The notes under the pieces: generated by a model
Told to the model about the DNA's origin: nothing
The model's input: the letters and a program-made list of their open reading frames with translations, nothing else
Databases searched by the model: none
Shown: in pieces, positions 28,372 through 37,815 of the stretch
How the letters are laid out: each line of letters opens with the position of its first letter
Position numbering within the stretch: position 1 is the first letter of the stretch
Made by a program: the position numbers and the translations under genes
NCBI GenBank assembly: GCA_963662515.1
Contig: OY759675.1
Span: 3,534,001 to 3,598,000, forward strand
Source: JAFGDI01 sp963662515
GTDB lineage: Bacteria; Planctomycetota; Phycisphaerae; Sedimentisphaerales; SM23-30
Length of the DNA stretch: 64,000 bases
Direction: 5' to 3'

Positions 28372-28941
28372 TCATTCTTTATCTGAACCGTTATAGCTGT
28401 TCATCGTTTCTTTGATGCCTCTGGTTACCCAGCATTCCACAGCTTCGGCAGCCCTGATAACAGACTGGCTAACTATATTCTGTTCATCTTCGGCGAAATC
28501 GCTCAATACATGCTTTACTGTATTACCGAATTTCGGAGAACCGATTCCGATCCTCAGTCGCGAAAAATCATCTGTACCCAGGCGATTGATAATATCTTTT
28601 ACTCCGTTATGACCGCCGGCAGAGCCTTTGGTCCGAGCACGAAGCAAACCTAAGTCCAGAGCCAGATCATCATAAACCACCAGCAGGTCTTCCAGATCGG
28701 TTTTATAAAAAACCATAGCTTCCAGAACACTACCGCCACTGCGGTTCATATATGTCTGAGGCTTGATCAGCACTACATTTTCCAGACCACAGAGGCCATT
28801 GCCATAGTGTGCCTGAAACTTGTTCTTACTGATATCTATACCTAATCTGCCAGCAAGTCTGTCAATTACCATGAAACCCATGTTATGACGACTATTACGA
28901 TATTCCGCACCGGGATTACCTAGTCCGACTATCAGCTTCAT
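28372..28941 (-). CDS. pth: Peptidyl-tRNA hydrolase
   Basis: A 189-residue Pth enzyme that frees tRNA from dropped-off peptidyl-tRNA. The signature GLGNPGAEYRNSRHNMGFM holds the catalytic His near residue 20. The second block, VYDDLALDLGLLRARTKGS followed by GGHNGVKDI, holds the catalytic Asp near residue 91. Normal length. It sits between rplY and rpsF, a common bacterial neighbourhood. Confidence 0.97.
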   Translation of the reverse strand: MKLIVGLGNPGAEYRNSRHNMGFMVIDRLAGRLGIDISKNKFQAHYGNGLCGLENVVLIKPQTYMNRSGGSVLEAMVFYKTDLEDLLVVYDDLALDLGLLRARTKGSAGGHNGVKDIINRLGTDDFSRLRIGIGSPKFGNTVKHVLSDFAEDEQNIVSQSVIRAAEAVECWVTRGIKETMNSYNGSDKE

Positions 28942-29021
28942 ACGATCTTATCCTCATCTAACCTGCCGGGTATATCCGACAAGCCAAACATACCAAGGCG
29001 CTGATAATATCTGCCAGATAA

Positions 29022-29654
29022 TTATTCGGCTGCTTCTTCTTCCTTACCGCGGGCAATAACTTCAGGCTCGTTACCTGTAGCTTCTTCACCTTCGGCTGCT
29101 TCCTTCTCAACGACAACAACAACAGCAGCTATCGGAGTTGAAGGGTCACTTACCAGCTTAGTACCGGCAGGCAGTTCGATCTGGCCAGCAGTAAGAATGT
29201 CACCTACGCCAAGCTCAGAAACATTTACCTTTATAACCTCAGGTATATTCATAGCTTCGCATTCCAGCTCGATCTCAACTGCACGATGCTCCAGTATGCC
29301 GCCTTCCAGTGCGCCTTTAGCATCACCCTTGAGAGCAACCTCTACCATCACATTGACCTTCTCATGAATATCAACGCGGGCCAGGTCCAGGTGGATTATT
29401 GCATCGCCCAGATAGTTATACTGAACTTCTTTAACCATTACAGTTTCTTTAGAATCGCCGTAATCCAGCTCGAACAAACGATGGTGATGACGGAGAGCCT
29501 GCCCCAGTTCGTGAGCATTTACTGCCACTGCAACTGAACCAAGATCGTGACCGTAAACAACCGCCGGCATCATACCCGCGGCACGAGCCTTAGCTGTGTT
29601 GCGAGAGCCTAATGATGTACGCTTTTCAGCTTTTAATAATACTGCCTGTGACAT
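29022..29654 (-). CDS. rplY: Ribosomal protein bL25 (Ctc type)
   Basis: A 210-residue two-domain L25/Ctc protein that binds 5S rRNA. The N-terminal domain shows LKAEKRTSLGSRNTAKARAA and MMPAVVYG, the C-terminal beta domain KVNVMVEVALKGDAKGALEGG. The last 30 residues are acidic and low-complexity (EKEAAEGEEATGNEPEV). It starts 2 nt before the prs stop, so the two are likely co-translated. Confidence 0.95.
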   Translation of the reverse strand: MSQAVLLKAEKRTSLGSRNTAKARAAGMMPAVVYGHDLGSVAVAVNAHELGQALRHHHRLFELDYGDSKETVMVKEVQYNYLGDAIIHLDLARVDIHEKVNVMVEVALKGDAKGALEGGILEHRAVEIELECEAMNIPEVIKVNVSELGVGDILTAGQIELPAGTKLVSDPSTPIAAVVVVVEKEAAEGEEATGNEPEVIARGKEEEAAE

Positions 29655-29656
29655 CT

Positions 29657-30604
29657 TTACCTCATTAATTTGTATTTCTTAAAAATTGCACTTACTGATT
29701 TATCATGGTGAATATTATCGATCGCCTCGCCTATTAACTCAGCTACTGATAACACCTTGAGCTTACTTAAACACTTAACTTCATCACGCAACGCTATTGT
29801 GTCGGTGATAACAACTTCATCTATTACCGAATTGGTCAGTCGCTCTATCGCCGGTCCGGCAAACACGCCGTGGGTAGCTGCTACCCGCACTGAATTTGCA
29901 CCATGCGACTTTACTACCTCCGCTGCAGTACAAATTGTACCGGCAGTTGAGATCATATCATCAAACATCAGCACATCGCGACCCTTGACATCGCCAATTA
30001 TATGGCCCATTACTACTTCATCGCCGCTCATACGGTGCTTATCGATCACCGCCAGCTCACCGCCAAGAATACGAGCGTAGGCATTCGCCGTCTTCATATT
30101 GCCGACATCTGGCGAAACCACCACCATATTTGGCAGGTCAGCCCCCTCAAAGTACTGGCTGATAACTGGCACTGCGGTCAGATGATCCAGAGGGATATCA
30201 AAGAAACCCTGGATCTGTTCAGCGTGCAGGTCGATAGCCAGAACCCGGTCACACTTAGCAGCAGTTAGCATATTTGCAACTAATTTTGCCGTTATAGGTG
30301 TACGCCCCTGAGCCTTGCGGTCCTGACGGGCATAGCCATAATAAGGCAATACTGCTGTTATGCGACGAGCAGAAGCACGATGCAGAGAATCTATAAATAC
30401 CAGCAATTCCATCAGGTTATCGTTCACCGGCTGATGTGTCGGTTGAACTATGAAACAATCCTGACCGCGAACATCATCAATGATCCGGACATGGCTTTCA
30501 CCATCAGGGAATGGTTTTACCTCGGCATTACCCAAAGGCATTCCTAAATGCTCGCAAATCTTTTTTGCAAGCTCGATATTCGCATTACCGCTGAAAATTC
30601 TCAA
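29657..30604 (-). CDS. prs: Ribose-phosphate pyrophosphokinase
   Basis: A 315-residue PRPP synthase that moves pyrophosphate from ATP to ribose 5-phosphate, feeding purine, pyrimidine, His and Trp synthesis. Visible are FSGNANIELAKKICEHLG at the N-terminus, the flexible loop RQDRKAQGRTPITAKL near residue 95, DLHAEQIQGFFDIPLDHL with the catalytic His, and the PRPP loop DDMISTAGT near residue 215. It heads the prs-rplY-pth-rpsF-ssb-rpsR-rplI-dnaB run, with tRNA-Gln just upstream. Confidence 0.97.
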   Translation of the reverse strand: MRIFSGNANIELAKKICEHLGMPLGNAEVKPFPDGESHVRIIDDVRGQDCFIVQPTHQPVNDNLMELLVFIDSLHRASARRITAVLPYYGYARQDRKAQGRTPITAKLVANMLTAAKCDRVLAIDLHAEQIQGFFDIPLDHLTAVPVISQYFEGADLPNMVVVSPDVGNMKTANAYARILGGELAVIDKHRMSGDEVVMGHIIGDVKGRDVLMFDDMISTAGTICTAAEVVKSHGANSVRVAATHGVFAGPAIERLTNSVIDEVVITDTIALRDEVKCLSKLKVLSVAELIGEAIDNIHHDKSVSAIFKKYKLMR

Positions 30605-30687
30605 GGATATAACCTTTCAACTATACACTTGTAAAATAACTTACCTGCCTATACTCTGCCGGTTCCCCGGCTGGCAGTTTTCTGTAA

Positions 30688-30759
30688 CTACCCGACCAGG
30701 ACTCGAACCTGGAATAGAAGTACCAAAAACTCCTGTGTTACCGATTACACCATCGGGTA
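30688..30759 (-). tRNA. tRNA-Gln (UUG)
   Basis: A 72-nt cloverleaf on the minus strand. The acceptor stem is TACCCGA/TCGGGTA, the D arm GTGT...ACAC with AATCGGTA, the anticodon stem GGAGT/ACTTC with loop TTTTGGT giving anticodon TTG, and the T arm CCAGG-TTCGAGT-CCTGG. The 3' CCA is not encoded. It lies 84 nt upstream of prs in the same direction. The hairpin CTGCC...GGCAG right after it may be a processing or attenuation site. Confidence 0.95.
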
Positions 30760-30841
30760 ACTATTTTTTTGCAAAAATAATTATTTCTTACTGGATACTG
30801 CGATCAAGGGGAAACGACCAACGAAATAGATACATGATAAC

Positions 30842-30957
30842 TTAAGCCCTGAATATCATTCAGGACGCGGGCTAACTGTATCTGTCGAGGCCTGTTCCGG
30901 GTAAAACCGCGTTATCCCGGCCCATCGCATAAGCTACCCCATGCGACAGATAGAAGG
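30842..30957 (-). ncRNA. Structured RNA candidate upstream of tRNA-Gln
   Basis: On the minus strand a strong sigma70-type promoter is followed within about 7 nt by a ~115-nt stretch that folds well. An outer stem TATCTGTCG/CGACAGATA encloses two hairpins (CGCAT...ATGCG and CCGGG...CCCGG) in a three-way-junction layout. A separate hairpin CCTGAAT-GAT-ATTCAGG comes after it. No reading frame fits. The conserved core of SRP RNA is not present, and it is not a 5S, 6S-like single rod or tmRNA. Its identity is unknown; it could be an independent sRNA or the leader of the tRNA-prs transcript. Confidence 0.55.
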
Positions 30958-30960
30958 GAA

Positions 30961-30988
30961 ATTATACTATAAAAAGGGTTGTTTGCAA
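30961..30988 (-). promoter_or_regulatory. Sigma70-type promoter of the RNA candidate / tRNA-Gln / prs run
   Basis: Read on the minus strand: -35 box TTGCAA (30983-30988), 16-nt spacer, and a perfect -10 box TATAAT (30961-30966). Initiation would fall near 30954, immediately before the structured RNA. Confidence 0.75.
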
Positions 30989-31077
30989 GTTTATTTTATT
31001 TTTTAGCATGATAAATGATGATTTCAGAATTATCTGACCACAAATTCTGATTAAACAACCAGTTACATAAAATTTAT

Positions 31078-32202
31078 TCACTGGCCTATATTCTCGCAAT
31101 AGCTGATGGCACCCGTAATACGAATATCATCTTCGATAATCTCTGCACTTGCATTAGTTAAATTAAAACTACCGGGAAAACCTGCTGACTGCACACCAAC
31201 ACCCTCACCTACTATCAATGGTGAAATATAGACCATAACTTTATCAGCATAACGCCCTTTTATTAAAGAACTTAGCACAGATGAACCGCCCTCAGCCATC
31301 AAATTACACACACCCAGACGGCCAAGTTCATCTAATACCTGCCCCAGGTCGGTCTGACCAGATGAATTTTCGCTTACTACAATTATTTCACTGCCCTGCG
31401 ATTCAAGTAATTCAACTTTGGCACTATTTCTGCCTACTGCCTTTGCAGTGGTCATTATATAAACCGGACCGGCATCAGGACTGTTAAACAGCTTGCGATC
31501 TGTCGGCAAACTCAAGTTCGTGTCCAATACCACCCGCTTCAGGTGAGTATTACCCACATCAGGCAGTCGAACATTCAACATAGGGTCATCTGCCAGGCAA
31601 GTGCCACAACCCACCAGGATAGCATCACACATATTCCGCTGAACATGCACATCATGACGAGCAGCATCGCCTGTAAACCAACGACGACTGTCGCCCTGAC
31701 CAAATGTTATCTTACCATCTATGCTTTGTGCCCACTTGAGCAATACGCTGGGCCGGCCTGTTTTGATCCGTTTAAAGAAGCCTGAGTTAAGATCACGAGC
31801 CAGGTCGCCACACAGACCCACATTGACCTTTATACCGGCAGCCTGAAGTATTTCAACCCCATGCCCCGCAACCTGGGGAAAGTCATCAATAGTGGCAATC
31901 TCTACCTCAGTTATACCTGCTGCTATTATGGCATCAGTACATGGCGGTGTCTTGCCATGATGACAACATGGCTCCAATGTAACGAACATAGTCGCCCCGG
32001 CGGGGTCATTACCCAATCGCTGGCAATATTTCAGGGCATCTACCTCGGCATGGTCCTGACCATACACATGATGATAACCTTCACCAATGATCTCATTACC
32101 TTTGACAATGACCGCACCAACCATAGGATTAGGCGAAACCCGGCCAGCTCCCAAACGGGCCAGGTCAAGGGCTCGCAACATATACTTTTCATTACTGTCC
32201 AT
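31078..32202 (-). CDS. ribD: Bifunctional riboflavin deaminase/reductase RibD
   Basis: A 374-residue fused enzyme for the second and third steps of riboflavin synthesis. The N-terminal deaminase domain carries the zinc site: HAEVDAL (near residue 51) and EPCCHHGKTPPCTDAI (near residue 77). The C-terminal reductase domain (about 150-370) has VLLKWAQSIDGKI, DAILVGCGTCLADDP and NLMAEGGSSVLSSLI. Both halves look complete. No other rib gene is nearby. The next gene upstream in the same direction encodes a secreted protein with no obvious link. Confidence 0.96.
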   Translation of the reverse strand: MDSNEKYMLRALDLARLGAGRVSPNPMVGAVIVKGNEIIGEGYHHVYGQDHAEVDALKYCQRLGNDPAGATMFVTLEPCCHHGKTPPCTDAIIAAGITEVEIATIDDFPQVAGHGVEILQAAGIKVNVGLCGDLARDLNSGFFKRIKTGRPSVLLKWAQSIDGKITFGQGDSRRWFTGDAARHDVHVQRNMCDAILVGCGTCLADDPMLNVRLPDVGNTHLKRVVLDTNLSLPTDRKLFNSPDAGPVYIMTTAKAVGRNSAKVELLESQGSEIIVVSENSSGQTDLGQVLDELGRLGVCNLMAEGGSSVLSSLIKGRYADKVMVYISPLIVGEGVGVQSAGFPGSFNLTNASAEIIEDDIRITGAISYCENIGQ

Positions 32203-32253
32203 AAATACTGCCTTATATACACCTTACGAAAAGCCGCTGTAATACTGACTATA

Positions 32254-34926
32254 TTACTGCACTTTTATCTGGTAATTCACGCTCTTATCACCCTTGGGAT
32301 CTCTCAGACCTACTCGCATATAACGGCCCAGCCAGCGAACGGCATTTTTAAGAACAAAAGTGCGGGTAATAGTGGTTCCAGGTTCAAGCCTGGCACTTTT
32401 TTCATCATAATCCATATCCGGATAATAGATAAAAGTAAGCAGAGAATATTGCTCACTGCTATTATTGGTCATTATCATCTGGATCATCATATCTGTATTG
32501 TTAACCCGTCTGGCAAAAACACGCACATCAACATCTTTCATCTCTACAATAAAAGGCACACTGACATTAATGTAATAACTATGATCAGCATCAACCCTCA
32601 TTCCCAGATCGATCATCTTCTCACCACTAAGCTCACTACTGGGAAATTTCAGTCTGAGATCCGTTTCAAATTCCTGCCCCGGCTTAAGCACATAATTGAA
32701 CATAAGAGGCTCAACCTGCCAGTTCTGCTGGTCACGACCATCAAGCAAGACTCGCACCTGCCCCATAATAGTAGAGCTGAATGGATTTTTAAATCTCAGA
32801 TTCGTGTTCTGACTGAATATGCTCGACTCCAGAGTATCTGGCTCGATCTGTACAGAAGCTCTCAACAAGGCTATCTCAGTATCTATGCCAGTTATTATTT
32901 CCGGCCAGTCAGTAAGAGTAAGTATCGAGCGGTCTTTGTCTTTTGGCATATATCTGGTGTTACCAAAAATATCAGATATGACCGGATTTTCTCCCAGGTA
33001 GAGCGTTAATTCACGCGGCAGTTGCCCACTGCGTGGATCATAATGCTTGTCCCAAACCACCATCATCCCCTGCCCGCTTCGACTGAAGACCATCGCCGGG
33101 ACTCCATGCCCCAACTCAAACTCGCCAAGAAAAACGGAACCGCTGAGCAAGTCTGATATCGTCCTGAAAACGAGAAACTTTTCATCAGCTTCGATGCTCT
33201 CAATTGCGTTAACTTCCTGCTTACGCCAGGGATGATCGACAAAAACAGCTTCGCAATCTGACTTAACTGAATAGATCAGCCGCCGGGCATAATCCACTAA
33301 GACATCATCAGCAGAGTACAGCTCTCTGCCAATAGACTCTATAGTGACCCATACATCAGTAAGGCCGTTCTCACGGAATCTGGCTACATAATCAGGTATG
33401 GTTTCAGGAGAGATAGCCGCAGGCACATACATTGTAACAGTACTGGAGCCAACATCGTCGAAATTAACATTATAATTAGCTTCAACCGGCACATTGAGCT
33501 TTGTATTCCTGACTACCTTATCAAATTTTTCTCTTAGCTTTTCAGCAACAGTCTTTACCCGGGGATCCCACTGAGCCGAATCACTTTTATCTGAGCCTAT
33601 CTGCCAGAATGGTATCTGTAAAGCGTATCTGGCCAGGATAAATTCTATCTCACCCTGCCAGGCACTGGAATTCTGACTGAGAATATCCAGCAGGCTGTTA
33701 CCTACCAGGTCCAAACTGGAGGTAACATCAGTGGATACCCTGTCAAAAGTCGCTACCAACCTTATTCTTGACTCTTCCAGATCAATAAGGCGTTTATCAA
33801 AATCATTTACTGTCAAGATTGAAGGACAGGCACTATCTTTATTGCGCCAGACAGGTATCTTAATGATCTTGGCCTGCATTCTCTTTGACAGGGTAATAAC
33901 TTCATCAATATTACCAGAGCTGTCATCCATCGCCATAACGCCAAAATCATAGCCGCCTTCCAGATTACCTATCTGAAGAGGGGCCAGGCACGCAAATGCC
34001 ATATCTCTTATGGCGATCAACTCATTCGATGAATATATCTTCAGGCTGGCATGATAAACCCCGGCAGGCAACTCATTCAATTTGAACTCGTTAACCTTAA
34101 CCTCGCCTTCAACGCCGGAGAGTACCCAGGCCTGACGAAAAACTTCTCTTTGGTTGCGGTCATGAACTACCAGATCAGCTCTGTAATCAAGCATACCGGC
34201 ACTCTGCAATTCAACCTTAAGGACTGGTTTTTGTCCGGGCGAGAAAATATTTGCCACATTGTCGGTTTTAAGCAATACGCGTGGCAATTGATATATGCCA
34301 ATATCATCAAACCAGGCCACAGCGTTAATATTCTGTTCAAAGACATTGGCGCCAGCCAGAGATGTGTCCCACTGGCTCTTTTGCAAAAGCCACAAACTCA
34401 CAGAAACATATCTGGCCTCGGTAAACTCACCGGGAATATAAACATCTATTCTACTCCAGGTATTCCCCCCCATGTCAGCAGGAGAAACCAATCTGGAATA
34501 CCGACGACTGCCGGGTATCTCTCGCCCCAGCCGGTCGGTAAGGTAGCAGCAAATCTGAGCCCGGCAATCTCTGGCATCACCCATAGCGACATAACCAGTC
34601 ACCTGACAATCACTGCCCGGCTTGACTATCTGACGCCTGCTGTCATATTCAAAGCCGACACTACCTCCATCGGAGATCAATTTAAAACTGTAGTCACCAC
34701 TTCTGGCCAGATCGTTACTCAAAAGCCCACGGGAATAATGAGGAAACCCCTCTCTCCCGACAATCTTGCTCCAGAACATAGGAATATCCTGGAAATGTAT
34801 GTCCCTCTCCTCAAAATCAAATACCGAAACGATCTGATGACCAGAATCGCCAAGTCCGGCCGCCAGAATCAAACTCGGCATAAAAAGCAATATTAAAACA
34901 AATGTCCATATCCGTCCGGACATCAA
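32254..34926 (-). CDS. Large secreted protein, possible carbohydrate-binding and barrel domains
   Basis: An 890-residue exported protein: signal peptide at residues 1-23 (TFVLILLFMPSLILA then AGLG). The first ~200 residues look like a jelly-roll carbohydrate-binding domain (FDFEERDIHFQDIPMFW, SGDYSFKLISDGGSVGFEYD, NTWSRIDVYIPGEF). The middle part (about 330-560) alternates strands and helices in the manner of a glycosidase-like barrel (IIKIPVWRNKDSACP, FWQIGSDKS). The C-terminal third is beta-sandwich. No catalytic motif is recognised, so no reaction is assigned. Probably periplasmic or surface-located. Confidence 0.75.
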   Translation of the reverse strand: MMSGRIWTFVLILLFMPSLILAAGLGDSGHQIVSVFDFEERDIHFQDIPMFWSKIVGREGFPHYSRGLLSNDLARSGDYSFKLISDGGSVGFEYDSRRQIVKPGSDCQVTGYVAMGDARDCRAQICCYLTDRLGREIPGSRRYSRLVSPADMGGNTWSRIDVYIPGEFTEARYVSVSLWLLQKSQWDTSLAGANVFEQNINAVAWFDDIGIYQLPRVLLKTDNVANIFSPGQKPVLKVELQSAGMLDYRADLVVHDRNQREVFRQAWVLSGVEGEVKVNEFKLNELPAGVYHASLKIYSSNELIAIRDMAFACLAPLQIGNLEGGYDFGVMAMDDSSGNIDEVITLSKRMQAKIIKIPVWRNKDSACPSILTVNDFDKRLIDLEESRIRLVATFDRVSTDVTSSLDLVGNSLLDILSQNSSAWQGEIEFILARYALQIPFWQIGSDKSDSAQWDPRVKTVAEKLREKFDKVVRNTKLNVPVEANYNVNFDDVGSSTVTMYVPAAISPETIPDYVARFRENGLTDVWVTIESIGRELYSADDVLVDYARRLIYSVKSDCEAVFVDHPWRKQEVNAIESIEADEKFLVFRTISDLLSGSVFLGEFELGHGVPAMVFSRSGQGMMVVWDKHYDPRSGQLPRELTLYLGENPVISDIFGNTRYMPKDKDRSILTLTDWPEIITGIDTEIALLRASVQIEPDTLESSIFSQNTNLRFKNPFSSTIMGQVRVLLDGRDQQNWQVEPLMFNYVLKPGQEFETDLRLKFPSSELSGEKMIDLGMRVDADHSYYINVSVPFIVEMKDVDVRVFARRVNNTDMMIQMIMTNNSSEQYSLLTFIYYPDMDYDEKSARLEPGTTITRTFVLKNAVRWLGRYMRVGLRDPKGDKSVNYQIKVQ

Positions 34927-35092
34927 AATACTCCTTGGCCGGCATCTACCAGCCGGGCATTTTAACAGTTTATCCTCAGTTCATTCTGAAGAATTATATC
35001 CATGAGAAGAAAGTACAGGCTGTATTATTTTACAAAACCGCCCTTGCAAAGCTTAAATAGTGCAATATGCACCAACAAAAGCCAAATCGGGG

Positions 35093-35551
35093 CTATTTAC
35101 GAACAACCCGAGCTTTTCTTACCTCTTTTTTCTGAGTTTTCTTCTTCAAAGCTGCATCAGTACCATCCATAACCTTTATCGCCTTTTTCAGGTCAGCTAC
35201 CTTAAAAATACCATTAGTCTTACCGCCCCTGGCTCCCGAAGTGACATAGCAGTAAGTAATATTTATATGATGCTCAGACAGCTTCGTTGCCACATCTGCC
35301 ATAGCACCAGGACTATTAGGCATAGTAACACAAAGCACTTCGGTTTCATTAACCTGTAAATTCAGCTTTTCAATAATCGACCTGGCATGGTCCGGACTGG
35401 CCGGGACTATTCTCAAAACACCATGCTCAACCGAATCCATCATGGTCATAGCAACGATATTAACCTTACCATCAGCCAGCTCATTAAGGACCTGAGCCAG
35501 TATGCCTGGTTTATTTATTAAAAAAACTGACAATTGTTTCATTATCTTCAT
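35093..35551 (-). CDS. Tandem ACT-domain protein
   Basis: A 152-residue protein of two ACT ligand-binding domains: SVFLINKPGILAQVLNELAD (about 8-27) and LCVTMPNSPGAMADVATKLS (about 73-92). A Lys/Arg-rich tail follows (KKKTQKKEVRKARVVRK). ACT domains bind amino acids, and paired stand-alone ones are often regulators. The basic tail could bind nucleic acid or be a disordered end. No enzyme domain is attached and no amino-acid gene is adjacent. Confidence 0.85.
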   Translation of the reverse strand: MKIMKQLSVFLINKPGILAQVLNELADGKVNIVAMTMMDSVEHGVLRIVPASPDHARSIIEKLNLQVNETEVLCVTMPNSPGAMADVATKLSEHHINITYCYVTSGARGGKTNGIFKVADLKKAIKVMDGTDAALKKKTQKKEVRKARVVRK

Positions 35552-35947
35552 TTTTGAGTCACTCCTGATCTCTTTATGTTGTTAAGACATCTAAATTCAA
35601 TCTTGCCCAAATTATATGCTATTCCCCGCCACAATAAAGCCTTTTTTCAATAGTTTTAACATAAGCCTATATATATACTAATTATACAATTCAGCAGACA
35701 ACAATGTAATCACTGGCGATAAGCAAATATATTCATAAACCTTAAGTAACTATAATAGAACAACTTATGCCACAATAAAAATATTTAACGCTAGTTACTT
35801 GTAACAATAGTTAAATGATGATAAAATGGGCCATTTATTATAGATAAATTATAGTCTGGCTTAAAGCAGCCAGCCAGAAAAAGTTGCACACTATAAATCA
35901 TTATAATTTGCGATTTTTTCGACCCAGTAGTGAAAGGACTTTATAAA
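35552..35947. other. Intergenic region between the ACT gene and mreB
   Basis: About 380 nt, AT-rich, containing the divergent promoters of the ACT protein and mreB. A TATAAT at 35902-35907 is a possible mreB -10 box, but no good -35 box stands at the right distance. No open frame or strong hairpin is visible. Confidence 0.45.
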
Positions 35948-36997
35948 TTGCTACTCGACTCGTTATTAGGAAGATTCTCGATAGACATAGGAATAGACCT
36001 TGGCACCTGTAACACACTGGTTAGTGTTCGTGGTCAGGGCATAATCCTGAACGAGCCTTCAGTTGTTGCCGTTCGTAAAGGAACCAATCAGGTACTTCAA
36101 AATGGTATGGCGGTAGGCCAGGTAGCCAAAGACATGCTTGGTAAAACGCCCGAATCCATCTCAGCGATCCGCCCACTGAAGGACGGCGTAATAAGTGACT
36201 TTGAGATCACTGAGGCCATGCTCAAGTATTTTATTGAGAAGGTAAATGGTCGCCGCAAGTTTATTCATCCTCGTGTAGTAATAGCTGTACCATCAGGTAT
36301 AACTGCGGTAGAGCGAAGAGCCGTACTCGATTCAGCCGTAAGAGCGGGCGCCCGAAAGGCTTATCTCGTTCACGAGCCCAAGGCTGCCGGCATGGGTGCC
36401 GGTCTGCCGATAGTTGAGCCAACAGCGTCAATGATAGTTGATATTGGTGGTGGCACTACCGAAGTTGCGATTATGTCATTGGGTGATATAAGTGTAAGCG
36501 AATCGGTACGAGTAGCTGGCGACAATATGGATGAAGCCATAATCAACCATTTGAAAAGAACTTACAATTTATTGATCGGTCAGCCGCGTGCTGAGAAGAT
36601 CAAGATACAAATAGGTTCAGCCGGTCCGCTGGAACAGGAACTGACCATGGAGATCGCCGGACGCGACACCATATCTGGTCTGCCCAGGAAAATAGTTATT
36701 ACCAGTGAAGAGATCCGCGAGGCCTTGAAAGACCCGATAGCAACCATGATAAATGCCGTTACTCATACACTGGAAATGGCAGAACCAGAACTCGCCGCCG
36801 ATCTGATAGAAAATGGTATATGCCTGGCAGGCGGAGGCGCACTGCTCAGAAAACTCGATGAGGTAATGAGTAATGCCACAGGCCTGAGATGCTGGGTTGC
36901 CGATGACCCACTGGGCTGTGTAGCTCGAGGCACATGTATCCACCTGGAAAATCTGGAGTTATGGAAAGACACCATGGACTCTGATGACAGTGCCTGA
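35948..36997 (+). CDS. mreB: Rod shape-determining actin homologue MreB
   Basis: An MreB protein that forms membrane-bound filaments guiding cell-wall synthesis. Seen are phosphate-1 loop GIDLGTCNTLV, the phosphate-2 loop IVDIGGGTTEVAIMSLG, and adenosine motif GICLAGGGALLRKLDEV. The frame is open from a GTG at 35930. The TTG at 35948 is preferred because AAAGGA lies nine nt upstream and the product MLLDSLLGRFSIDIGIDLG then matches the usual MreB start. Cys replaces the common Ala in GTANT. MreB presence says something about shape control in this lineage. No mreC/mreD follow; def is next after about 225 nt. Confidence 0.93.
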   Translation: MLLDSLLGRFSIDIGIDLGTCNTLVSVRGQGIILNEPSVVAVRKGTNQVLQNGMAVGQVAKDMLGKTPESISAIRPLKDGVISDFEITEAMLKYFIEKVNGRRKFIHPRVVIAVPSGITAVERRAVLDSAVRAGARKAYLVHEPKAAGMGAGLPIVEPTASMIVDIGGGTTEVAIMSLGDISVSESVRVAGDNMDEAIINHLKRTYNLLIGQPRAEKIKIQIGSAGPLEQELTMEIAGRDTISGLPRKIVITSEEIREALKDPIATMINAVTHTLEMAEPELAADLIENGICLAGGGALLRKLDEVMSNATGLRCWVADDPLGCVARGTCIHLENLELWKDTMDSDDSA

Positions 36998-37058
36998 TAA
37001 AAAGACGCTACCAGAGAAGAATTGAAGCCTCAGGTATAATTTCACATAACCACTTATT

Positions 37059-37086
37059 AAATCGCCATTTAATTAAATAGCGATTT
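37059..37086 (+). terminator. Hairpin after mreB
   Basis: AAATCGC (37059-37065) pairs with GCGATTT (37080-37086) around the palindromic ATTTAATTAAAT. It lies 62 nt past the mreB stop. The T-run is weak, so it is a moderate terminator candidate. Confidence 0.5.
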
Positions 37087-37103
37087 ATCTGACATTTATG
37101 CAT

Positions 37104-37133
37104 TTGTTCTGACTGGTCATTTAAAGCTATAAT
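37104..37133 (+). promoter_or_regulatory. Candidate promoter of def
   Basis: TTGTTC (37104-37109), an 18-nt spacer and a perfect TATAAT (37128-37133), about 90 nt before the def start codon. It lies after the mreB hairpin, which fits a separate transcript. Confidence 0.5.
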
Positions 37134-37222
37134 TAGGTGTGCGGTAACACATATAATTTTAAGGCTTATTAATGACCATAAGTCGGTACTATTGACAAAA
37201 ACAGAGCAGGTAAAGCAAATAT

Positions 37223-37756
37223 ATGAATCAAAACATTCCAGACATAAAGAAATTGGAGATAATTCATTATCCCAACCCCATACTCATGGAACAGGCCGCT
37301 CCGGTAAAGGAGATAGATGAGAACATAATCGCCCTGAGCAATCGCATGATCGACATGATGGTGGAGTCAGATGGTGTTGGCCTGGCAGCGCCTCAGGTGG
37401 GTGTTTCTTTGCGTTTGATAGTTATTTCACCAACGGGCAAAAAAGAAGATGCAGAGGTATTGATCAATCCTGAGCTGACCAATCTTATAGGCTGCACAGA
37501 CTCAGAAGAGGGCTGTCTGTCTCTGCCAGGGATAAGGGGCAAAATAAGGCGTTCAGAATCGTGTACGGTAACGGCTTATGACCTTGATGGCAATAAGTTT
37601 ACGATGGATGCAACTGACTTCACCGCCATAATCCTCCAGCATGAGACAGATCATCTTGATGGCACCTTGTTTGTTGACCGGCTCAATGCGATCGGAAAAA
37701 TGGCTGCCCGCCGGGGACTCAGGTCTCTGGAACGAGAGTACGATGAGTCTCATTAA
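37223..37756 (+). CDS. def: Peptide deformylase
   Basis: A 177-residue metal enzyme that removes the formyl group from new proteins. All three family motifs are present: GVGLAAPQVG (near residue 52), EGCLSLPG (near residue 96, with the metal-binding Cys) and HETDHLDG (near residue 138, the HExxH metal site). Length is normal. A lipoprotein gene follows after 59 nt. Confidence 0.97.
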   Translation: MNQNIPDIKKLEIIHYPNPILMEQAAPVKEIDENIIALSNRMIDMMVESDGVGLAAPQVGVSLRLIVISPTGKKEDAEVLINPELTNLIGCTDSEEGCLSLPGIRGKIRRSESCTVTAYDLDGNKFTMDATDFTAIILQHETDHLDGTLFVDRLNAIGKMAARRGLRSLEREYDESH

Positions 37757-37815
37757 AACCTCCAACCTTCGCGAAATTTCACCAGCCAACATTCACCAGT
37801 CAAAAAGAAGCCAAA

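Noticed and set aside
30842..30957. SRP RNA (4.5S)
   Set aside because: Right size and promoter, but the conserved GGUCAGG and AGCAGCC core is missing on both strands.
31861..33009. 382-codon plus-strand open frame
   Set aside because: It lies antisense to ribD and the 890-residue secreted protein, both with clear features; its product has no family pattern.
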